Source: Marinobacter maroccanus | GTDB lineage: Bacteria; Pseudomonadota; Gammaproteobacteria; Pseudomonadales; Oleiphilaceae | Reading direction: 5' to 3' | DNA: 64,000 bases | Assembly: GCF_002933275.1 (NCBI RefSeq) | Contig: NZ_PSSX01000009.1 | Coordinates: forward strand, 96,202 to 160,201 | Shown here: positions 9,615 through 20,085 of the stretch, piece after piece | How positions within the stretch are numbered: the first letter of the stretch is position 1 | How the letters are laid out: each line of letters begins with the position of its first letter | Notes under the pieces: generated by a model | What the model was told of the DNA's origin: nothing | Database searches by the model: none | The model's input: only the letters and a program-made list of their open reading frames with translations | Position numbers and translations under genes: made by a program

Positions 9615-10217
9615 ATGAGTCTGACACACACGTTTGGCCTGCTCGCCCATCCTGATCAGGAATGGGAGGCGATTCGCAATGAATCCGAGTCCGTCACGAA
9701 ACTATACGCAGGTCACATTCTGTTATTGGCACTGATTCCCGCCGTTGCCGGCTTCTTCGGAACAACCCAGGTGGGCTGGCAGATTGGAGACGGCCAGATT
9801 ACAAAACTGTCGATGACGAGCGCGCTGCAGCTATCGGTGCTCTTTTATGGCGCCATGCTTGCCGGGATTTTTGTACTGGGCAAGTTCATCGATTTCTTTG
9901 CGGCCACTTATGACGCGGTCGAGCGAACTCCCAGAGGTGTGGCCCTCGCCGCCTATACGGCGACCCCCATTTTCCTGATCGGAGTCATCGCCGCTTATCC
10001 GAACATCTGGGTAAACATGCTGGCAGGCCTGGTGGCGGTTGCCTACGCCGTCTACCTGCTGTACGAAGGCCTCCCTATCCTGATGAAGATACCGGCGGAC
10101 AAGGGCTTCATGTTCGCCTCTGCGGTCCTGACAGTAGGCCTGGTTATGTTTGTCGCTCTGCTTGCTATCAGCGTCGTCATCTGGAGCATGGGCATCGGTC
10201 CGGTTTATGTGAGCTGA
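9615..10217 (+). CDS. Yip1 domain inner-membrane protein
   Basis: A 200-residue protein with about five transmembrane segments and the PDQEWEAIRNES N-terminal motif seen in bacterial Yip1-domain proteins. The N-terminal 30 residues are soluble, then hydrophobic stretches alternate with short loops. The function of bacterial Yip1 proteins is not known. Own ribosome site (AAGGA before the ATG). It lies between two terminators and so seems to be monocistronic. Confidence 0.8.
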   Translation: MSLTHTFGLLAHPDQEWEAIRNESESVTKLYAGHILLLALIPAVAGFFGTTQVGWQIGDGQITKLSMTSALQLSVLFYGAMLAGIFVLGKFIDFFAATYDAVERTPRGVALAAYTATPIFLIGVIAAYPNIWVNMLAGLVAVAYAVYLLYEGLPILMKIPADKGFMFASAVLTVGLVMFVALLAISVVIWSMGIGPVYVS

Positions 10218-10251
10218 AAACAAATCCTTCGGCAAGTCAGTAATATGCATG

Positions 10252-10280
10252 AGGGTGCCTTTTCGGCACCCCTTGTTTTT
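10252..10280 (+). terminator. Rho-independent terminator after the Yip1 gene
   Basis: Stem GGGTGCC/GGCACCC (10253-10259 with 10265-10271) with a TTTTC loop, followed by CTTGTTTTTTT. Strong GC stem with a T-run. Confidence 0.85.
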
Positions 10281-10412
10281 TTGAATTTGCTCCCAGGTTA
10301 GCGTTTGGTCATGTTAACTTTGGGAAAAATGCGGTAAATTTAACCAATAACGAGAATTCAAGGATTACCCGCTCGGTCATGTATCCGGTTGAGGCGTAAA
10401 CAGGAGTCTGCC

Positions 10413-12638
10413 ATGAACAAGCAGTCCGGCATACATTACCTCCGTGAGCACAGGGAAGCCGGAAGTAACAGACCGGTTCCTGCGGAGGTCACCCGCATCC
10501 GGGACACCGTTGTCGCCGGACTCGGTGATTTGCTGCAGGGCGCCTTCGACGCCGTCGACGATTCACTGTTCGAGTTGGCCAACAATGCCCGCAGCAACAA
10601 TGAACAGAACCGGTATTTCGAAGCGATGCGTGAAATACGCATCAAACGGAAGGGTGTAGAGCGGCATTTTCAGAACACGGTTGCTCAGTACTTCGCCAAC
10701 CCTCCTCATACTGGCCCGCTTCAGGAAGAAAACCTGAGCAAGCAGGCCAGCGCAGACACCCTCGCCCTGGTCGGTAATGACGACCTCGAAGAGCAGGTTG
10801 CGCTCAATGCCATGATCACCAAGGCGAAAGCGCACTTTCAGGGGCCGCTGCTTCAACTCCAGACCCGCTTCAGCCAGGTGTATCCGGAAGCCACCGACGA
10901 ATCACCGGTGAATCCCATGGCGCCAGAACACCTGTGCAGTGCGTTCACTGAAGCCATACAGGCTCTGGAAATCCAGATTCGGGAACGCCTGATTCTGCTC
11001 AAACAGTTTGACCGCTACGTTGTCTCCAACCTGGGCATGCTTCTGGACGAAGCCAACCGTATACTGATCCAGGCCGGCATTATTCCCAACTTCCGTTATC
11101 ACGGCAAAGCCGGACAGCAACATGACGCCTCCAAGGCCCAGTCGGCCGATGCGCCGAAAGAGGAGAAAGCGCCGGACGCCTCAGCGACAGAACGGACAGG
11201 ACAGGCCGGTAGCAGTAGCGCGGTTTTTGAACAGATCAGACAAATGCTGGCGCTTCAGCGGGCCAATGCGGGCATACCTCCCCGCGCGTCAGACCCGAAT
11301 GTAAGGGTAGTGGGCGACTCCGAGCTGGCAAGTCTTCTGAATTCGTTGCCGCTGTCAGGCACCCGGCAGGATCGGGGCAACCTGAGCGCTGGCGAACCGG
11401 TCAGCGTTGATCTGCGTCAGCTGGTACAACAGCTCCTTTCCCAGACCGATACTGGAGATGGCCGAAAACCGGCGCTTAACGAGATTGATGAAGACCTCAT
11501 TAACCTCGTCTCCATGCTGTTCGAGTTCATTCTCGATGATTACAACCTGTCGGCTCCGGTTCAGGTATTGATAAGCCGGCTGCAGATTCCAATCCTGAAA
11601 GTGGTTATCCGGGACAAGAGTTTCTTCAGCCAGGCTACGCACCCGGCCAGACGGCTTCTGAATTCGCTGGCGAGAGCAGGCATCGGCTGGAGTAGCAGCG
11701 ACGAAAAAACCAAAGACAAACTCTACGGACAGATTCACAACATTGTGCAAAGGATTCTCAACGAATTTGACGGCGACGTTGCGCTGTTTGAAACCCTGAA
11801 CCAGGAATTCGAGCAATTTCTCGAACGTGAGAACCGCAAGGCGTCACTGGTGGAGCAGCGAACCCGGGAATCAGAGCGGGGTCGAATCAAATCCCAGACA
11901 GCCCAACAAACCGTCGACAACCTTCTCAAGCAGAAAGTCTCCCGCTATAAACTGCCGGAATCCATCCATGACATCCTGATGAATGGCTGGAGCCGTGTGA
12001 TGTTTCTTGCCTATCTCCGGGACGATGTGGAGCATCGATGGAACGCAACCGTCAAGGTTGTCGACGATCTTATCTGGTGCCTTCACCCTCATCAGGAAGA
12101 CGATGAGAGAGACCAGTGGGTGCGTGTAGTGCCGGGCCTGCTGAAGTCGCTGCGATCAGGACTGGAAGAAGTGTCCTATAACTCATCCAGATTGGATGAA
12201 ATGATGGGCCAGCTCAAGCATCAACTGGCCGAAGCATTCCGCACCAATGCCGCCATTGAAGCACTTCAGGATTCGCCTGAAGAGCCGGAAGAAGAGGAGA
12301 TTGCCACCGTTCACCAGACGGCTGTTGAACGTCAGCAGGAGCTGGAAGAGGCTGCTATCTCCGAGTACGTGGCCCAGATTGACAGTATAGAAATCGGCAA
12401 CTGGGTAGAGTTCCGTCTCGTCAATGGTGCCAGCTTCCGGTGCAAGCTATCAGCGATCATCGAGGAAGCAGACTGCTTCGTCTTTGTGAACCGGATGGGG
12501 CTGAAGGTTATTGAGAAAACCCGGATTGAACTGGCTCACGAAATGCGGCGCGGCCGGTTGACCCTGCTTGAGCAGGGCGCACTGATTGATCGGGCCCTGG
12601 ATGCGGTCGTCGGCACCCTGCGGAGCAAGACCGCCTGA
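10413..12638 (+). CDS. DUF1631 family protein, large cytoplasmic protein of unknown function
   Basis: A 741-residue protein without signal peptide or membrane segments. It matches the DUF1631 family as I know it from Pseudomonas and relatives, where some members carry an unfounded thymidine phosphorylase label. Long charged helical stretches (for example 460-520 and 620-660) suggest coiled coil. The C-terminal part (about 655-735, IGNWVEFRLVNGASFRCKLSAI) looks like a small beta-barrel that could be PilZ-like; this is an inference. The ATG at 10413 has AGGAG upstream. The TonB-like gene starts 5 bases after its stop. Confidence 0.8.
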   Translation: MNKQSGIHYLREHREAGSNRPVPAEVTRIRDTVVAGLGDLLQGAFDAVDDSLFELANNARSNNEQNRYFEAMREIRIKRKGVERHFQNTVAQYFANPPHTGPLQEENLSKQASADTLALVGNDDLEEQVALNAMITKAKAHFQGPLLQLQTRFSQVYPEATDESPVNPMAPEHLCSAFTEAIQALEIQIRERLILLKQFDRYVVSNLGMLLDEANRILIQAGIIPNFRYHGKAGQQHDASKAQSADAPKEEKAPDASATERTGQAGSSSAVFEQIRQMLALQRANAGIPPRASDPNVRVVGDSELASLLNSLPLSGTRQDRGNLSAGEPVSVDLRQLVQQLLSQTDTGDGRKPALNEIDEDLINLVSMLFEFILDDYNLSAPVQVLISRLQIPILKVVIRDKSFFSQATHPARRLLNSLARAGIGWSSSDEKTKDKLYGQIHNIVQRILNEFDGDVALFETLNQEFEQFLERENRKASLVEQRTRESERGRIKSQTAQQTVDNLLKQKVSRYKLPESIHDILMNGWSRVMFLAYLRDDVEHRWNATVKVVDDLIWCLHPHQEDDERDQWVRVVPGLLKSLRSGLEEVSYNSSRLDEMMGQLKHQLAEAFRTNAAIEALQDSPEEPEEEEIATVHQTAVERQQELEEAAISEYVAQIDSIEIGNWVEFRLVNGASFRCKLSAIIEEADCFVFVNRMGLKVIEKTRIELAHEMRRGRLTLLEQGALIDRALDAVVGTLRSKTA

Positions 12639-12643
12639 CGCCA

Positions 12644-13396
12644 ATGCCTGACAACAGCAGTCCCAATGCCCTGCCGGCCACGTACCGGCTGGGGCTTGCA
12701 GTATCTCTGGCACTCTTCCTTCACACCCTGTTGCTGTCGGGCATCCCGACTCCCATGGAAGAACAGGCAGCCACTCACAAGGAAAGTGTCCGTTTTGAGC
12801 TGGTGCCCCGAGGCGCACTTAAAACCGTCGCCAACATGCCTGAAAACCCCAGCCCGAGCCAGGACGCAGCGCGGATCCCGCCTTTTGAGGTTGATCCCCC
12901 TCGACCCGCATCTCCACCGGAACCCGAGATTATCACCACCCGTCAAACGGAAACCCCCGCGCCGAGTGAGCAAGCCAATACCAGTACCCCGGACAGCCAA
13001 GCTTCACAGTCAACCACCAACGCCTCTGCTGGAGCAGAATCAGAACCGTCTCCGGAAAACCCGGAACAGAAGGTTACACGGATAACGGAGTCACCGGCTG
13101 AACTGGACCCTTACGTGGTCAAGCTGGCCATCCACCTGGCCCGGGAGCTGGAGAAGCTGAGAGTGCCGGCAATGCGGGATTTGACCAAGACAGTGGCCAT
13201 GGAAGTGGAACTGCAACTGCTCGGAAATGGCGCCCTGACCCGGGCAAGGGTACTGAGATCGACGGGTATCAAGGATATTGACGAGGCTGCATACCGGGCC
13301 GCTCTGGCGGCAAGCCCCTACCCCCAACCACCGAGAAATGGCGGGAGTCGGAACCGCTTCGAGGTCGAACTGCTGTTCACCCCGAAACGGCTCTGA
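12644..13396 (+). CDS. TonB-family C-terminal domain protein
   Basis: A 250-residue protein with one N-terminal membrane anchor (RLGLAVSLALFLHTLLLSG), a Pro/Ser/Thr-rich low-complexity linker (about 60-140) and a C-terminal TonB-like domain (KTVAMEVELQLLGNGALTRARVLRSTG, then a conserved Ala/Pro-rich helix). The layout is that of an energy transducer, but there is no exbBD nearby, so coupling to the outer membrane is unproven. It follows the DUF1631 gene by 5 bases and ends 12 bases from the convergent grxD. Confidence 0.8.
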   Translation: MPDNSSPNALPATYRLGLAVSLALFLHTLLLSGIPTPMEEQAATHKESVRFELVPRGALKTVANMPENPSPSQDAARIPPFEVDPPRPASPPEPEIITTRQTETPAPSEQANTSTPDSQASQSTTNASAGAESEPSPENPEQKVTRITESPAELDPYVVKLAIHLARELEKLRVPAMRDLTKTVAMEVELQLLGNGALTRARVLRSTGIKDIDEAAYRAALAASPYPQPPRNGGSRNRFEVELLFTPKRL

Positions 13397-13408
13397 CCAG
13401 CGACGATC

Positions 13409-13735
13409 TCAGGCCTCTGCCTGCTTCGCCGCCTCTTTCACGAGCTTGGCCAGTTCACCGCTCTCGGACATTTCCAGAACGATGTCACAACCGCCAACCA
13501 GCTCACCGTTGATATAGAGCTGGGGATAGGTCGGCCAGCTGGAATATACCTTCAGGGCCTCACGAAGCTCCTGGTTATCCAGGATATTCACAAAGGCAAA
13601 GCGCTCGCCGCAAGCCATTACAGCCTGAACGGTTTTGGCCGAGAAGCCACACTGGGGTGCCTGGGGGCTGCCCTTCATGTACAGGATAATCGGATTCTCT
13701 TCGAGCTGGCTTTTAATGGTTTCATTGATATCCAT
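13409..13735 (-). CDS. grxD: Monothiol glutaredoxin Grx4
   Basis: Glutaredoxin that carries a [2Fe-2S] cluster with glutathione and supports iron-sulfur cluster transfer. The 108-residue product has the monothiol motif CGFS (Cys29) in SPQAPQCGFSAKTVQ and the glutathione-binding WPTYPQLYINGELVGGCD segment. ATG at 13735 has GAGGTGA at good spacing; an ATG at 13741 would leave no spacing. Convergent with the TonB-like gene and divergent from argF. Confidence 0.96.
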   Translation of the reverse strand: MDINETIKSQLEENPIILYMKGSPQAPQCGFSAKTVQAVMACGERFAFVNILDNQELREALKVYSSWPTYPQLYINGELVGGCDIVLEMSESGELAKLVKEAAKQAEA

Positions 13736-13972
13736 GAACATTCACCTCTGTTGGAACAGTCTTGCCACACGGCAATTTTCTTGACGTCATTGTACACGGG
13801 TGCTGAACCCCTCACCAAACACCTTGATTTGACCTCGCGCAACACCGGCAGTTCCAGCCCCGTTACAGCGTTGTCATACCTGCCCCGAAGGGCTAGACTT
13901 GATGCCCCATTTTTCAGCCAACGTTCACGCAATCCCGCCAGCTGCGGGGTTCGTTGAGATAAGGGCCATTGC

Positions 13973-14887
13973 ATGGCGGCAAGACATTTTCTGACATTGA
14001 ATGACATGACAACCACCGAGCTTGAAAGCCTGGTTGATCATGCCTCGGCATTGCGCAACGAATGGCGGCAAGGCAAGGCTCGGGACTCCCTGAAAAACCG
14101 GGTCCTGGCGATGATCTTCGAGAAATCGTCCACGCGAACGAGGGTTTCTTTCGAAGCCGGCATGGCCCAGCTCGGCGGCTCCGCAATGTTCCTGTCGCCG
14201 AGGGACACCCAGCTTGGTCGCGGCGAACCTATTGAAGATTCTGCCATCGTTATCTCCAGCATGGTGGATGCCGTGATGATCCGCACCTTTGCCCATGAAA
14301 CCGTGGAGCGCTTCGCCGCTGCATCCCGGGTGCCAGTTATCAACGCCCTGACCGATGATTTTCATCCCTGCCAGCTGCTGGCCGACATGCAGACGTACCG
14401 CGAACACCGTGGCAGCATTCGTGGTGCCACGGTGGCCTGGATCGGCGACGGGAACAACATGTGCCACTCGTACATCAACGCCGCCGCCCAGTTTGATTTC
14501 AATCTGAACATTGCCTGCCCCGAAGGCTACGAACCGGCCGAGTCATTGATCAAAAGCCACGAAGACCGGGTCAACGTGTTTCGGGATCCGGCAGAGGCGG
14601 CACGTAACGCCCAGCTCCTGGTGACGGATGTTTGGGCCTCCATGGGCCAGGAAGACGAGCAGAAGGCCCGTGAAAAAGCGTTCAGCGGCTACCAGATCAA
14701 CCCGGAGCTACTCGCTGTAGCCGACAAAGATGCGCTCTTCATGCACTGCCTGCCTGCCCACCGGGGCGAGGAAATCTCGGCAGATATGATGGAACATCCC
14801 GCTTCCGTGGTCTGGGACGAGGCCGAAAACCGCCTGCATGCACAGAAGGCCCTGCTTGAATTTCTCATCCTGAACCGGCTGGACTGA
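13973..14887 (+). CDS. argF: Ornithine carbamoyltransferase
   Basis: Condenses ornithine with carbamoyl phosphate to citrulline in arginine synthesis. The 304-residue protein has the carbamoyl-phosphate motif SSTRTR (52-57), the HPCQ motif near residue 130 and the ornithine-side HCLP motif (258-261). Length and motifs fit the anabolic enzyme. The start ATG has AAGGG upstream. The ABC ATPase gene follows with only 4 bases between, suggesting co-transcription. I see no clear ArgR box upstream. Confidence 0.96.
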   Translation: MAARHFLTLNDMTTTELESLVDHASALRNEWRQGKARDSLKNRVLAMIFEKSSTRTRVSFEAGMAQLGGSAMFLSPRDTQLGRGEPIEDSAIVISSMVDAVMIRTFAHETVERFAAASRVPVINALTDDFHPCQLLADMQTYREHRGSIRGATVAWIGDGNNMCHSYINAAAQFDFNLNIACPEGYEPAESLIKSHEDRVNVFRDPAEAARNAQLLVTDVWASMGQEDEQKAREKAFSGYQINPELLAVADKDALFMHCLPAHRGEEISADMMEHPASVVWDEAENRLHAQKALLEFLILNRLD

Positions 14888-14891
14888 CTTC

Positions 14892-15965
14892 ATGAGCATA
14901 ACCGCGCAATCTCCGGCAGACTGGCTGCTTGAGGTCAACAACCTGTCCTGCGGCTACGGCGGGGATTCCGTGGTCAAGGATGTGAGTTTTGCCCTGAGTC
15001 ATGGCGACATCGGTTGTCTGCTCGGCCCCAGCGGCTGCGGCAAAAGCACGATACTGCGCGCCCTCGCCGGCTTTCTGCCACTGAGCGGCGGCGAAATCTG
15101 CCTGCAGTCCCAGGCCATCAGCCTGCCCGGGCGCACCCTGCCCCCGGAAAAACGGCGGATTGGCATGGTGTTTCAGGATTATGCCCTGTTTCCGCACCTG
15201 ACCATTGCCGACAACGTGGGGTTTGGCCTGCGTAATCTGAACAAGGTGGAAAAGCGCCAGAAGGTTATGGAGCAGCTTAATGTCGTGCACTTGCAGGACC
15301 TGGCCGACAATTACCCCCATGAATTGTCCGGCGGTCAGCAGCAACGAGTTGCGCTGGCCCGCGCCCTGGCACCCGAGCCCACCCTGATCCTGCTGGATGA
15401 GCCGTTTTCCAACCTGGACGCAGATCTGCGCCGGCGGCTGAGCCTGGATGTTCGCGAAATCCTGAAGACTCTGGGTATCAGCGCTATCCTGGTCACCCAC
15501 GACCAGCAGGAAGCCTTTGCCATGTGCGATCAGGTCGCGGTGTTGCGCGATGGCAGGATCCAGCAGTGGGACGTCCCCTACAACCTGTACCACGAACCAG
15601 CGAATCGGTTCGTTGCCAGCTTCGTGGGCCAGGGTGGGTTTATCCCCGGCACGGCCCTTGGGCCGGACACCATTGAGTCCGAGCTGGGGGTTATCCATGG
15701 TAACCGGGCCTACAAATGGGAGCCCGGCACTCTGGTTGACGTCCTGATCCGCCCTGATGACATCGTTCATGACCCCGACTCGGATCTGCAACCGAAGGTG
15801 GTTGAGAAAACCTTTGCCGGCACTTCAACCCTGTACCGTTTCCGATGTTCCGAGGACACCGAGTTCGAGGCCCTGTTCCGAAGCCATCTGGATTTCAATC
15901 TGGGCGAGCATGTCCCGGTGCGGGTCGAGGCGGATCACCTGATTGCCTTCGAGCGCACCGCCTGA
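14892..15965 (+). CDS. ABC transporter ATP-binding protein (FbpC/PotA-like), orphan
   Basis: ATPase of a solute importer of the iron(III)/spermidine/sulfate class. Walker A GPSGCGKST (45-53), signature LSGGQQQR, Walker B LILLDEPFSNLD and a switch histidine in LVTHDQQEA. The C-terminal 110 residues (from about 245) form a TOBE-like domain. No permease or binding-protein gene is adjacent, so its partners must be encoded elsewhere. It sits 4 bases after argF and ends 2 bases from the convergent glpK stop. The substrate cannot be decided from the sequence; FbpC-like is the nearest resemblance. Confidence 0.85.
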   Translation: MSITAQSPADWLLEVNNLSCGYGGDSVVKDVSFALSHGDIGCLLGPSGCGKSTILRALAGFLPLSGGEICLQSQAISLPGRTLPPEKRRIGMVFQDYALFPHLTIADNVGFGLRNLNKVEKRQKVMEQLNVVHLQDLADNYPHELSGGQQQRVALARALAPEPTLILLDEPFSNLDADLRRRLSLDVREILKTLGISAILVTHDQQEAFAMCDQVAVLRDGRIQQWDVPYNLYHEPANRFVASFVGQGGFIPGTALGPDTIESELGVIHGNRAYKWEPGTLVDVLIRPDDIVHDPDSDLQPKVVEKTFAGTSTLYRFRCSEDTEFEALFRSHLDFNLGEHVPVRVEADHLIAFERTA

Positions 15966-15967
15966 CT

Positions 15968-17449
15968 CTAGTTGTTGCACACGCGTTCAACGGCATCCAG
16001 CCAGCCAGCGTAGAGTGATTCTCGCAGAGCCGGACGCATTTGCGGGTGGAACTGCCGCTCGCATTCCCAGAGCCCTGATATCTGCTCAAGGCTTTCAAAA
16101 ACACCGGTCTGCAGCCCCGCCAGGTAGGCCGCTCCCAGCGCAGTTGTCTCGGTGACCCGGGGACGGTCAACAGTGACATTCAGTATGTCGGCCAGGAACT
16201 GCATGACCCAATCGTTCACTACCATGCCGCCGTCCACCCGCAGCGATTCAAGCCGGGCACCGTCGTTCTGAATCGCTCGCACCAGATCCTTGGTCTGATA
16301 ACACACCGACTGCAGACCGGCGGTGACAATCTCGCCAATTCCGGTATCCCGGGTCAGGCCCATGATGGCGCCGCGGGCATGGGGGTCCCAATGAGGTGCC
16401 CCCAGACCGGTAAACGCCGGAACCAGATACACCGGATTGTCGACTCCGACCGCCTCGGCATGGGCCGAAGATTCGTTGGCGTGGGCGATCAGCTTGAGCC
16501 CGTCCCGCAGCCATTGCATGGCAGCACCAGCGACAAAAATACTGCCCTCCACCGCGTAACAGGGCTTGCCGTCCAGGCGATAGGCCATGGTGGTCAGCAA
16601 ACGGTTCTCGGACCGGACCGCCTGATCACCGGTGTTGAGCATAAGGAAGCAGCCGGTGCCGTAGGTGCTCTTGGCCATGCCCGGGCGAAAGCACGCCTGC
16701 CCCACCAGAGCGGCGTGCTGATCCCCTGCAATCCCGGCAATAGTGACGGGATTGCCCAACCAACGGGCTTCTGCGGTGCCATAATCTGCGGCGCTGTCCA
16801 GGACCTCCGGCAGCAGGGCCCGGGGCACACGGAACAGGGTCACAAGGTCGTCGTCCCACTCCTGCTTGTGAATATTGAACAGCGCAGTTCTAGACGCATT
16901 GGTGGCATCGGTACAGTGGGATTTGCCGTCGGTCAGGTTCCAGAGCAGCCAGCTGTCTACAGTGCCGAAAGCCAGTTCACCGGATTCAGCCCGGCTACGG
17001 GCGCCCTCTACGTTATCCAGGATCCAGGCTATCTTGGTGGCCGAGAAGTAGGGGTCAATCAACAGCCCTGTGCGGTCTACAACCATGTCCTCATGGCCGT
17101 CAGATTTCAGCTTGGTACACCAGGACGCCGTTCGACGGTCCTGCCAGACAATGGCGTGGTAGATCGGCTCACCGGTTGCCCTATCCCAGATCACCGTCGT
17201 TTCACGCTGGTTGGTGATGCCGATGCCCGCCAGCTCTGAGGCCTCGATGCTCGCTTTGTCGAGGGCGCCACGACACACCGCCAGAGTGCTGTCCCAGATT
17301 TCCCGGGCATCATGCTCTACCCAGCCATCTTTCGGGAAATACTGGTGAAATTCCTGCTGGTCAGTGGCAACGCTGTTTCCCGTATGGTCGAAAACAATGG
17401 CACGGGAACTGGTTGTCCCCTGGTCAATGGCGAGCAGATAGCGGGTCAT
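15968..17449 (-). CDS. glpK: Glycerol kinase
   Basis: Phosphorylates glycerol to sn-glycerol 3-phosphate. The 493-residue FGGY-family protein shows the N-terminal phosphate loop [13 protein letters not shown] (about 8-20), [26 protein letters not shown], and the C-terminal FGGY signature region ([18 protein letters not shown]). The open frame extends to 17611, but ATG 17449 has AGGAGG at good spacing and gives the family N-terminus. No glpF, glpD or glpR is visible beside it. Confidence 0.97.
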   Translation of the reverse strand: MTRYLLAIDQGTTSSRAIVFDHTGNSVATDQQEFHQYFPKDGWVEHDAREIWDSTLAVCRGALDKASIEASELAGIGITNQRETTVIWDRATGEPIYHAIVWQDRRTASWCTKLKSDGHEDMVVDRTGLLIDPYFSATKIAWILDNVEGARSRAESGELAFGTVDSWLLWNLTDGKSHCTDATNASRTALFNIHKQEWDDDLVTLFRVPRALLPEVLDSAADYGTAEARWLGNPVTIAGIAGDQHAALVGQACFRPGMAKSTYGTGCFLMLNTGDQAVRSENRLLTTMAYRLDGKPCYAVEGSIFVAGAAMQWLRDGLKLIAHANESSAHAEAVGVDNPVYLVPAFTGLGAPHWDPHARGAIMGLTRDTGIGEIVTAGLQSVCYQTKDLVRAIQNDGARLESLRVDGGMVVNDWVMQFLADILNVTVDRPRVTETTALGAAYLAGLQTGVFESLEQISGLWECERQFHPQMRPALRESLYAGWLDAVERVCNN

Positions 17450-17531
17450 GGATGGCCTCCTGTTGTTTCTTGAGATTCTAACAGCAGAGCAGCCGGGAAA
17501 GGGTGACCGATACGGAATTTGGGAAAGGACA

Positions 17532-17558
17532 TAAAAAAGGGCCGGAAAACCGGCCCTC
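17532..17558 (-). terminator. Rho-independent terminator after the two-component operon
   Basis: Perfect 8-bp stem AGGGCCGG/CCGGCCCT with an AAAA loop (17538-17557). On the minus strand it is followed by TTTTTTAT, so it should stop the transcript of the kinase gene before glpK. Confidence 0.85.
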
Positions 17559-17705
17559 AAATGACGAATGAAACAAGGAAAGTTCGTAAGAACTACAACC
17601 TCAAAAGTCATCCCTTACGCTTTTAATTATTGACCGGGCAGCCAAACACTTCAGTAGTGCTTGTGTAGTCACTTTGTTACATCAGGTGAGGCGATGAGCC
17701 CTGCT

Positions 17706-19280
17706 TCACACAATTGAGTCCACAGGCTTTTTCCGGGGCCAGACCAGGCTGAATTTTGCCCCACCAAGCGTGTCGCTCCTGCTGACAAAAGCGTGGCCCC
17801 CATGCCAGTACAGAATCCTGCGAACAATAGACAAACCGAGGCCGTAGCCGCCGGAAGTTCGGGTACGACTGTCATCCAGACGGGCAAACGCGGTAAACAC
17901 CTTCTCCCAGTCTTCCTCAGGAATGCCTGGCCCATCGTCTTCGACGTCGATGCGGCAGTTGTCCTCATCAAAGTGGCAACTTACCAGTACCTTGCCCGCG
18001 GCATAGCGACCGGCATTGCCCACCAGATTCTGGATCGCCCGATGCAGGTAGCGAGGCTCGATATCCGACAATGCCCAACGTTCGGAGACCTCATCGATGT
18101 TACCTTCAATGTTCAGCTCGGGCCGAACCATCTGTTGTTCAGAAACCACCTGACGGACAATGTCGGTGACCGAGTTTTCCTGAAGGGAGAATACAGGGCC
18201 ACCTTGCTCCAGCCGGGCATAGGTCAGAATCTCGTCGATCAGCTCGTCCAGCTCCTGGATATCGCCATCAATGCCATCAAGCTGCTTCTGGAGCGCGGCC
18301 TGATCCTGGCAGTCCTCGATCATCTGGACACCAAAGCGGATCCGGGCCACCGGGGTACGTAATTCGTGAGAAACGGCATGGATCATTTCCCGCTGCACCT
18401 GCACCAGGCGCTGTATGTGTTCGGCCATCCCATTGAAAGACGAAGCCAAGCGGGTAACCAGCGTTCCTTCGCCCGTCTGAACCCGGGCGCCCATTTCACC
18501 ACGGGCGATTCGGACCGCCACCGACTCAACGGTTCTGAGATTACTGTCCACCTCCCTGAGCGCGAGGAATAGGGCAACGGCCAGCACCCCACCCAGTACC
18601 AGCGCCAGCAGCAGGACAACCGGCCAGGCCCACGCATTAAACGCAGCAGGCATATCGATCCGGTACAGCTCGCCGTCGGATAACTGAACAATCACCCGGC
18701 CGCAACCGTCGGATTCGTCGGTGTAAAAGGCAAGGCCCCGATCGGCAACCTGGTCCAGAACGTCAGGGTCCGGCAGCAAAGCGGCATCGTCCAGAGGGTG
18801 AACTTCCACATTGAGAGACCGGGCCATCTGCGAAGCAACATTGTGACGGTCATCCGCCGAGGCTGAATCAAGATGCCAGCGGAAGATCAGCCCAATGGTT
18901 TCTGACACGTCCCGGTAAGGCTCGTTCAGACGCAACTGCAGAACCTCTCCGGCAAGCCCGGTTACCAGAACCCGATAGCCCACGTCACTCTCAATACCAA
19001 CCACCTGGCCATAGCCAAGTCGCTCCAGGGCCACCGGAGACAGATTGAATCGGGAAGGGGCGCCCATGCGGAGATCCACTGTTGAGGTCAGCCAATGATA
19101 CTGTTGTACCGGTGCCGGAGCGGCCGCCAGCCAGCGCATCAGGGGCTCAGGAAAACGTTCGTGCCAGAACTGTGAGCGTACGGTATTGATACCGGTGAAC
19201 AGCAGAACACATAACAGAACGACCAGCGCAGTCAGGCCGGCAAGGCGGGCATAGAGCTTGAGGAAGAACTTCAGGGGCAT
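17706..19280 (-). CDS. Sensor histidine kinase, RstB-like
   Basis: Inner-membrane sensor kinase paired with the response regulator upstream. Two transmembrane segments (about 8-28 and about 195-215) flank a periplasmic domain, followed by HAMP, a HisKA helix with the phospho-acceptor in MIHAVSHELRTPVARIRFG, and the HATPase_c domain (NLVGNAGRYA, DDGPGIPEED, GGYGLGLSIV). The ATG at 19280 (MPLKFFLKLYARL) matches the usual RstB-type N-terminus; a GTG at 19325 with GGAG upstream is a real alternative that adds 15 residues. Named RstB-like from layout and partner; the signal is unknown. Confidence 0.85.
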   Translation of the reverse strand: MPLKFFLKLYARLAGLTALVVLLCVLLFTGINTVRSQFWHERFPEPLMRWLAAAPAPVQQYHWLTSTVDLRMGAPSRFNLSPVALERLGYGQVVGIESDVGYRVLVTGLAGEVLQLRLNEPYRDVSETIGLIFRWHLDSASADDRHNVASQMARSLNVEVHPLDDAALLPDPDVLDQVADRGLAFYTDESDGCGRVIVQLSDGELYRIDMPAAFNAWAWPVVLLLALVLGGVLAVALFLALREVDSNLRTVESVAVRIARGEMGARVQTGEGTLVTRLASSFNGMAEHIQRLVQVQREMIHAVSHELRTPVARIRFGVQMIEDCQDQAALQKQLDGIDGDIQELDELIDEILTYARLEQGGPVFSLQENSVTDIVRQVVSEQQMVRPELNIEGNIDEVSERWALSDIEPRYLHRAIQNLVGNAGRYAAGKVLVSCHFDEDNCRIDVEDDGPGIPEEDWEKVFTAFARLDDSRTRTSGGYGLGLSIVRRILYWHGGHAFVSRSDTLGGAKFSLVWPRKKPVDSIV

Positions 19281-19347
19281 GATACCAACCCTGGCATGGA
19301 ACACCGGTGTGCGGGCGAATGGCACACCGGCTCCAGAGACTGAATCG

Positions 19348-20085
19348 TCAGGCTTCCTTTACGAACAGGTAGCCTTTGCTGCGAACCGTCTTGATGCGCC
19401 GCGGATGGATGGGGTCATCACCGATTTTGGGGCGAATCCGGGACACGCGCACATCAATGGAGCGGTCCTGGCCATCGTACTCAATGCCGCGCAACGCGGT
19501 GAAGATTTCTTCCCGGCTGAGAACACGGCCGGCGTTGCTGGCCAGCAACCAGAGCAGATCAAATTCGGCACTGGTCAGATCGATGCTTTCATCGTTCAGC
19601 CAGGCTTCGCGCATGGAGCGGTCGACAACCAGATCGTTGAACTGGAGACGCACCGGTTCTTCGCCGCTTGCTTCGTCACCCGCTCCCTGGCCCGTCTCGG
19701 TAACCCGGCGCAGCATGGCGCGTATGCGTGCCAGCAATACCCGGGGTTTGACCGGCTTGCCGATGTAGTCGTCCGCCCCCATTTCCAGACCGAGAACCTG
19801 GTCCAGATCATCGGTGCGGGCGGTCAGCATGATGATCGGGCCGGAATAGAAAGGACGCACACGACGGCATATGGACAACCCGTCTTCACCCGGCAACATC
19901 AGATCCAGTACTACCAGATCTGGCTGCTCGTTGCGGATCCGCTCTACCGCGGGGCCACCGTGGGTTTCCAGGGAGACAGTCAACCCGTTGCTTTCAAGGT
20001 ATTCACGGGTTAACTCTGCCAACCGCTCATCATCCTCGACAATCAGAATTCGCCAACTTTCGTTTGTCTGTTCCACGCCATCCAT
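19348..20085 (-). CDS. OmpR-family response regulator, RstA-like
   Basis: DNA-binding response regulator. Receiver domain with acidic pocket (VEDD) and phosphorylation site D61 (VVLDLMLPGEDG), conserved lysine in YIGKPVKP, then an OmpR-type winged helix from about residue 145 (LTSAEFDLLWLLASNAGRVLSREEI, VRSKGYLFV). The kinase gene follows 22-67 bases downstream depending on its start. It is divergent from olsB and shares a 247-base control region with it. Confidence 0.88.
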   Translation of the reverse strand: MDGVEQTNESWRILIVEDDERLAELTREYLESNGLTVSLETHGGPAVERIRNEQPDLVVLDLMLPGEDGLSICRRVRPFYSGPIIMLTARTDDLDQVLGLEMGADDYIGKPVKPRVLLARIRAMLRRVTETGQGAGDEASGEEPVRLQFNDLVVDRSMREAWLNDESIDLTSAEFDLLWLLASNAGRVLSREEIFTALRGIEYDGQDRSIDVRVSRIRPKIGDDPIHPRRIKTVRSKGYLFVKEA

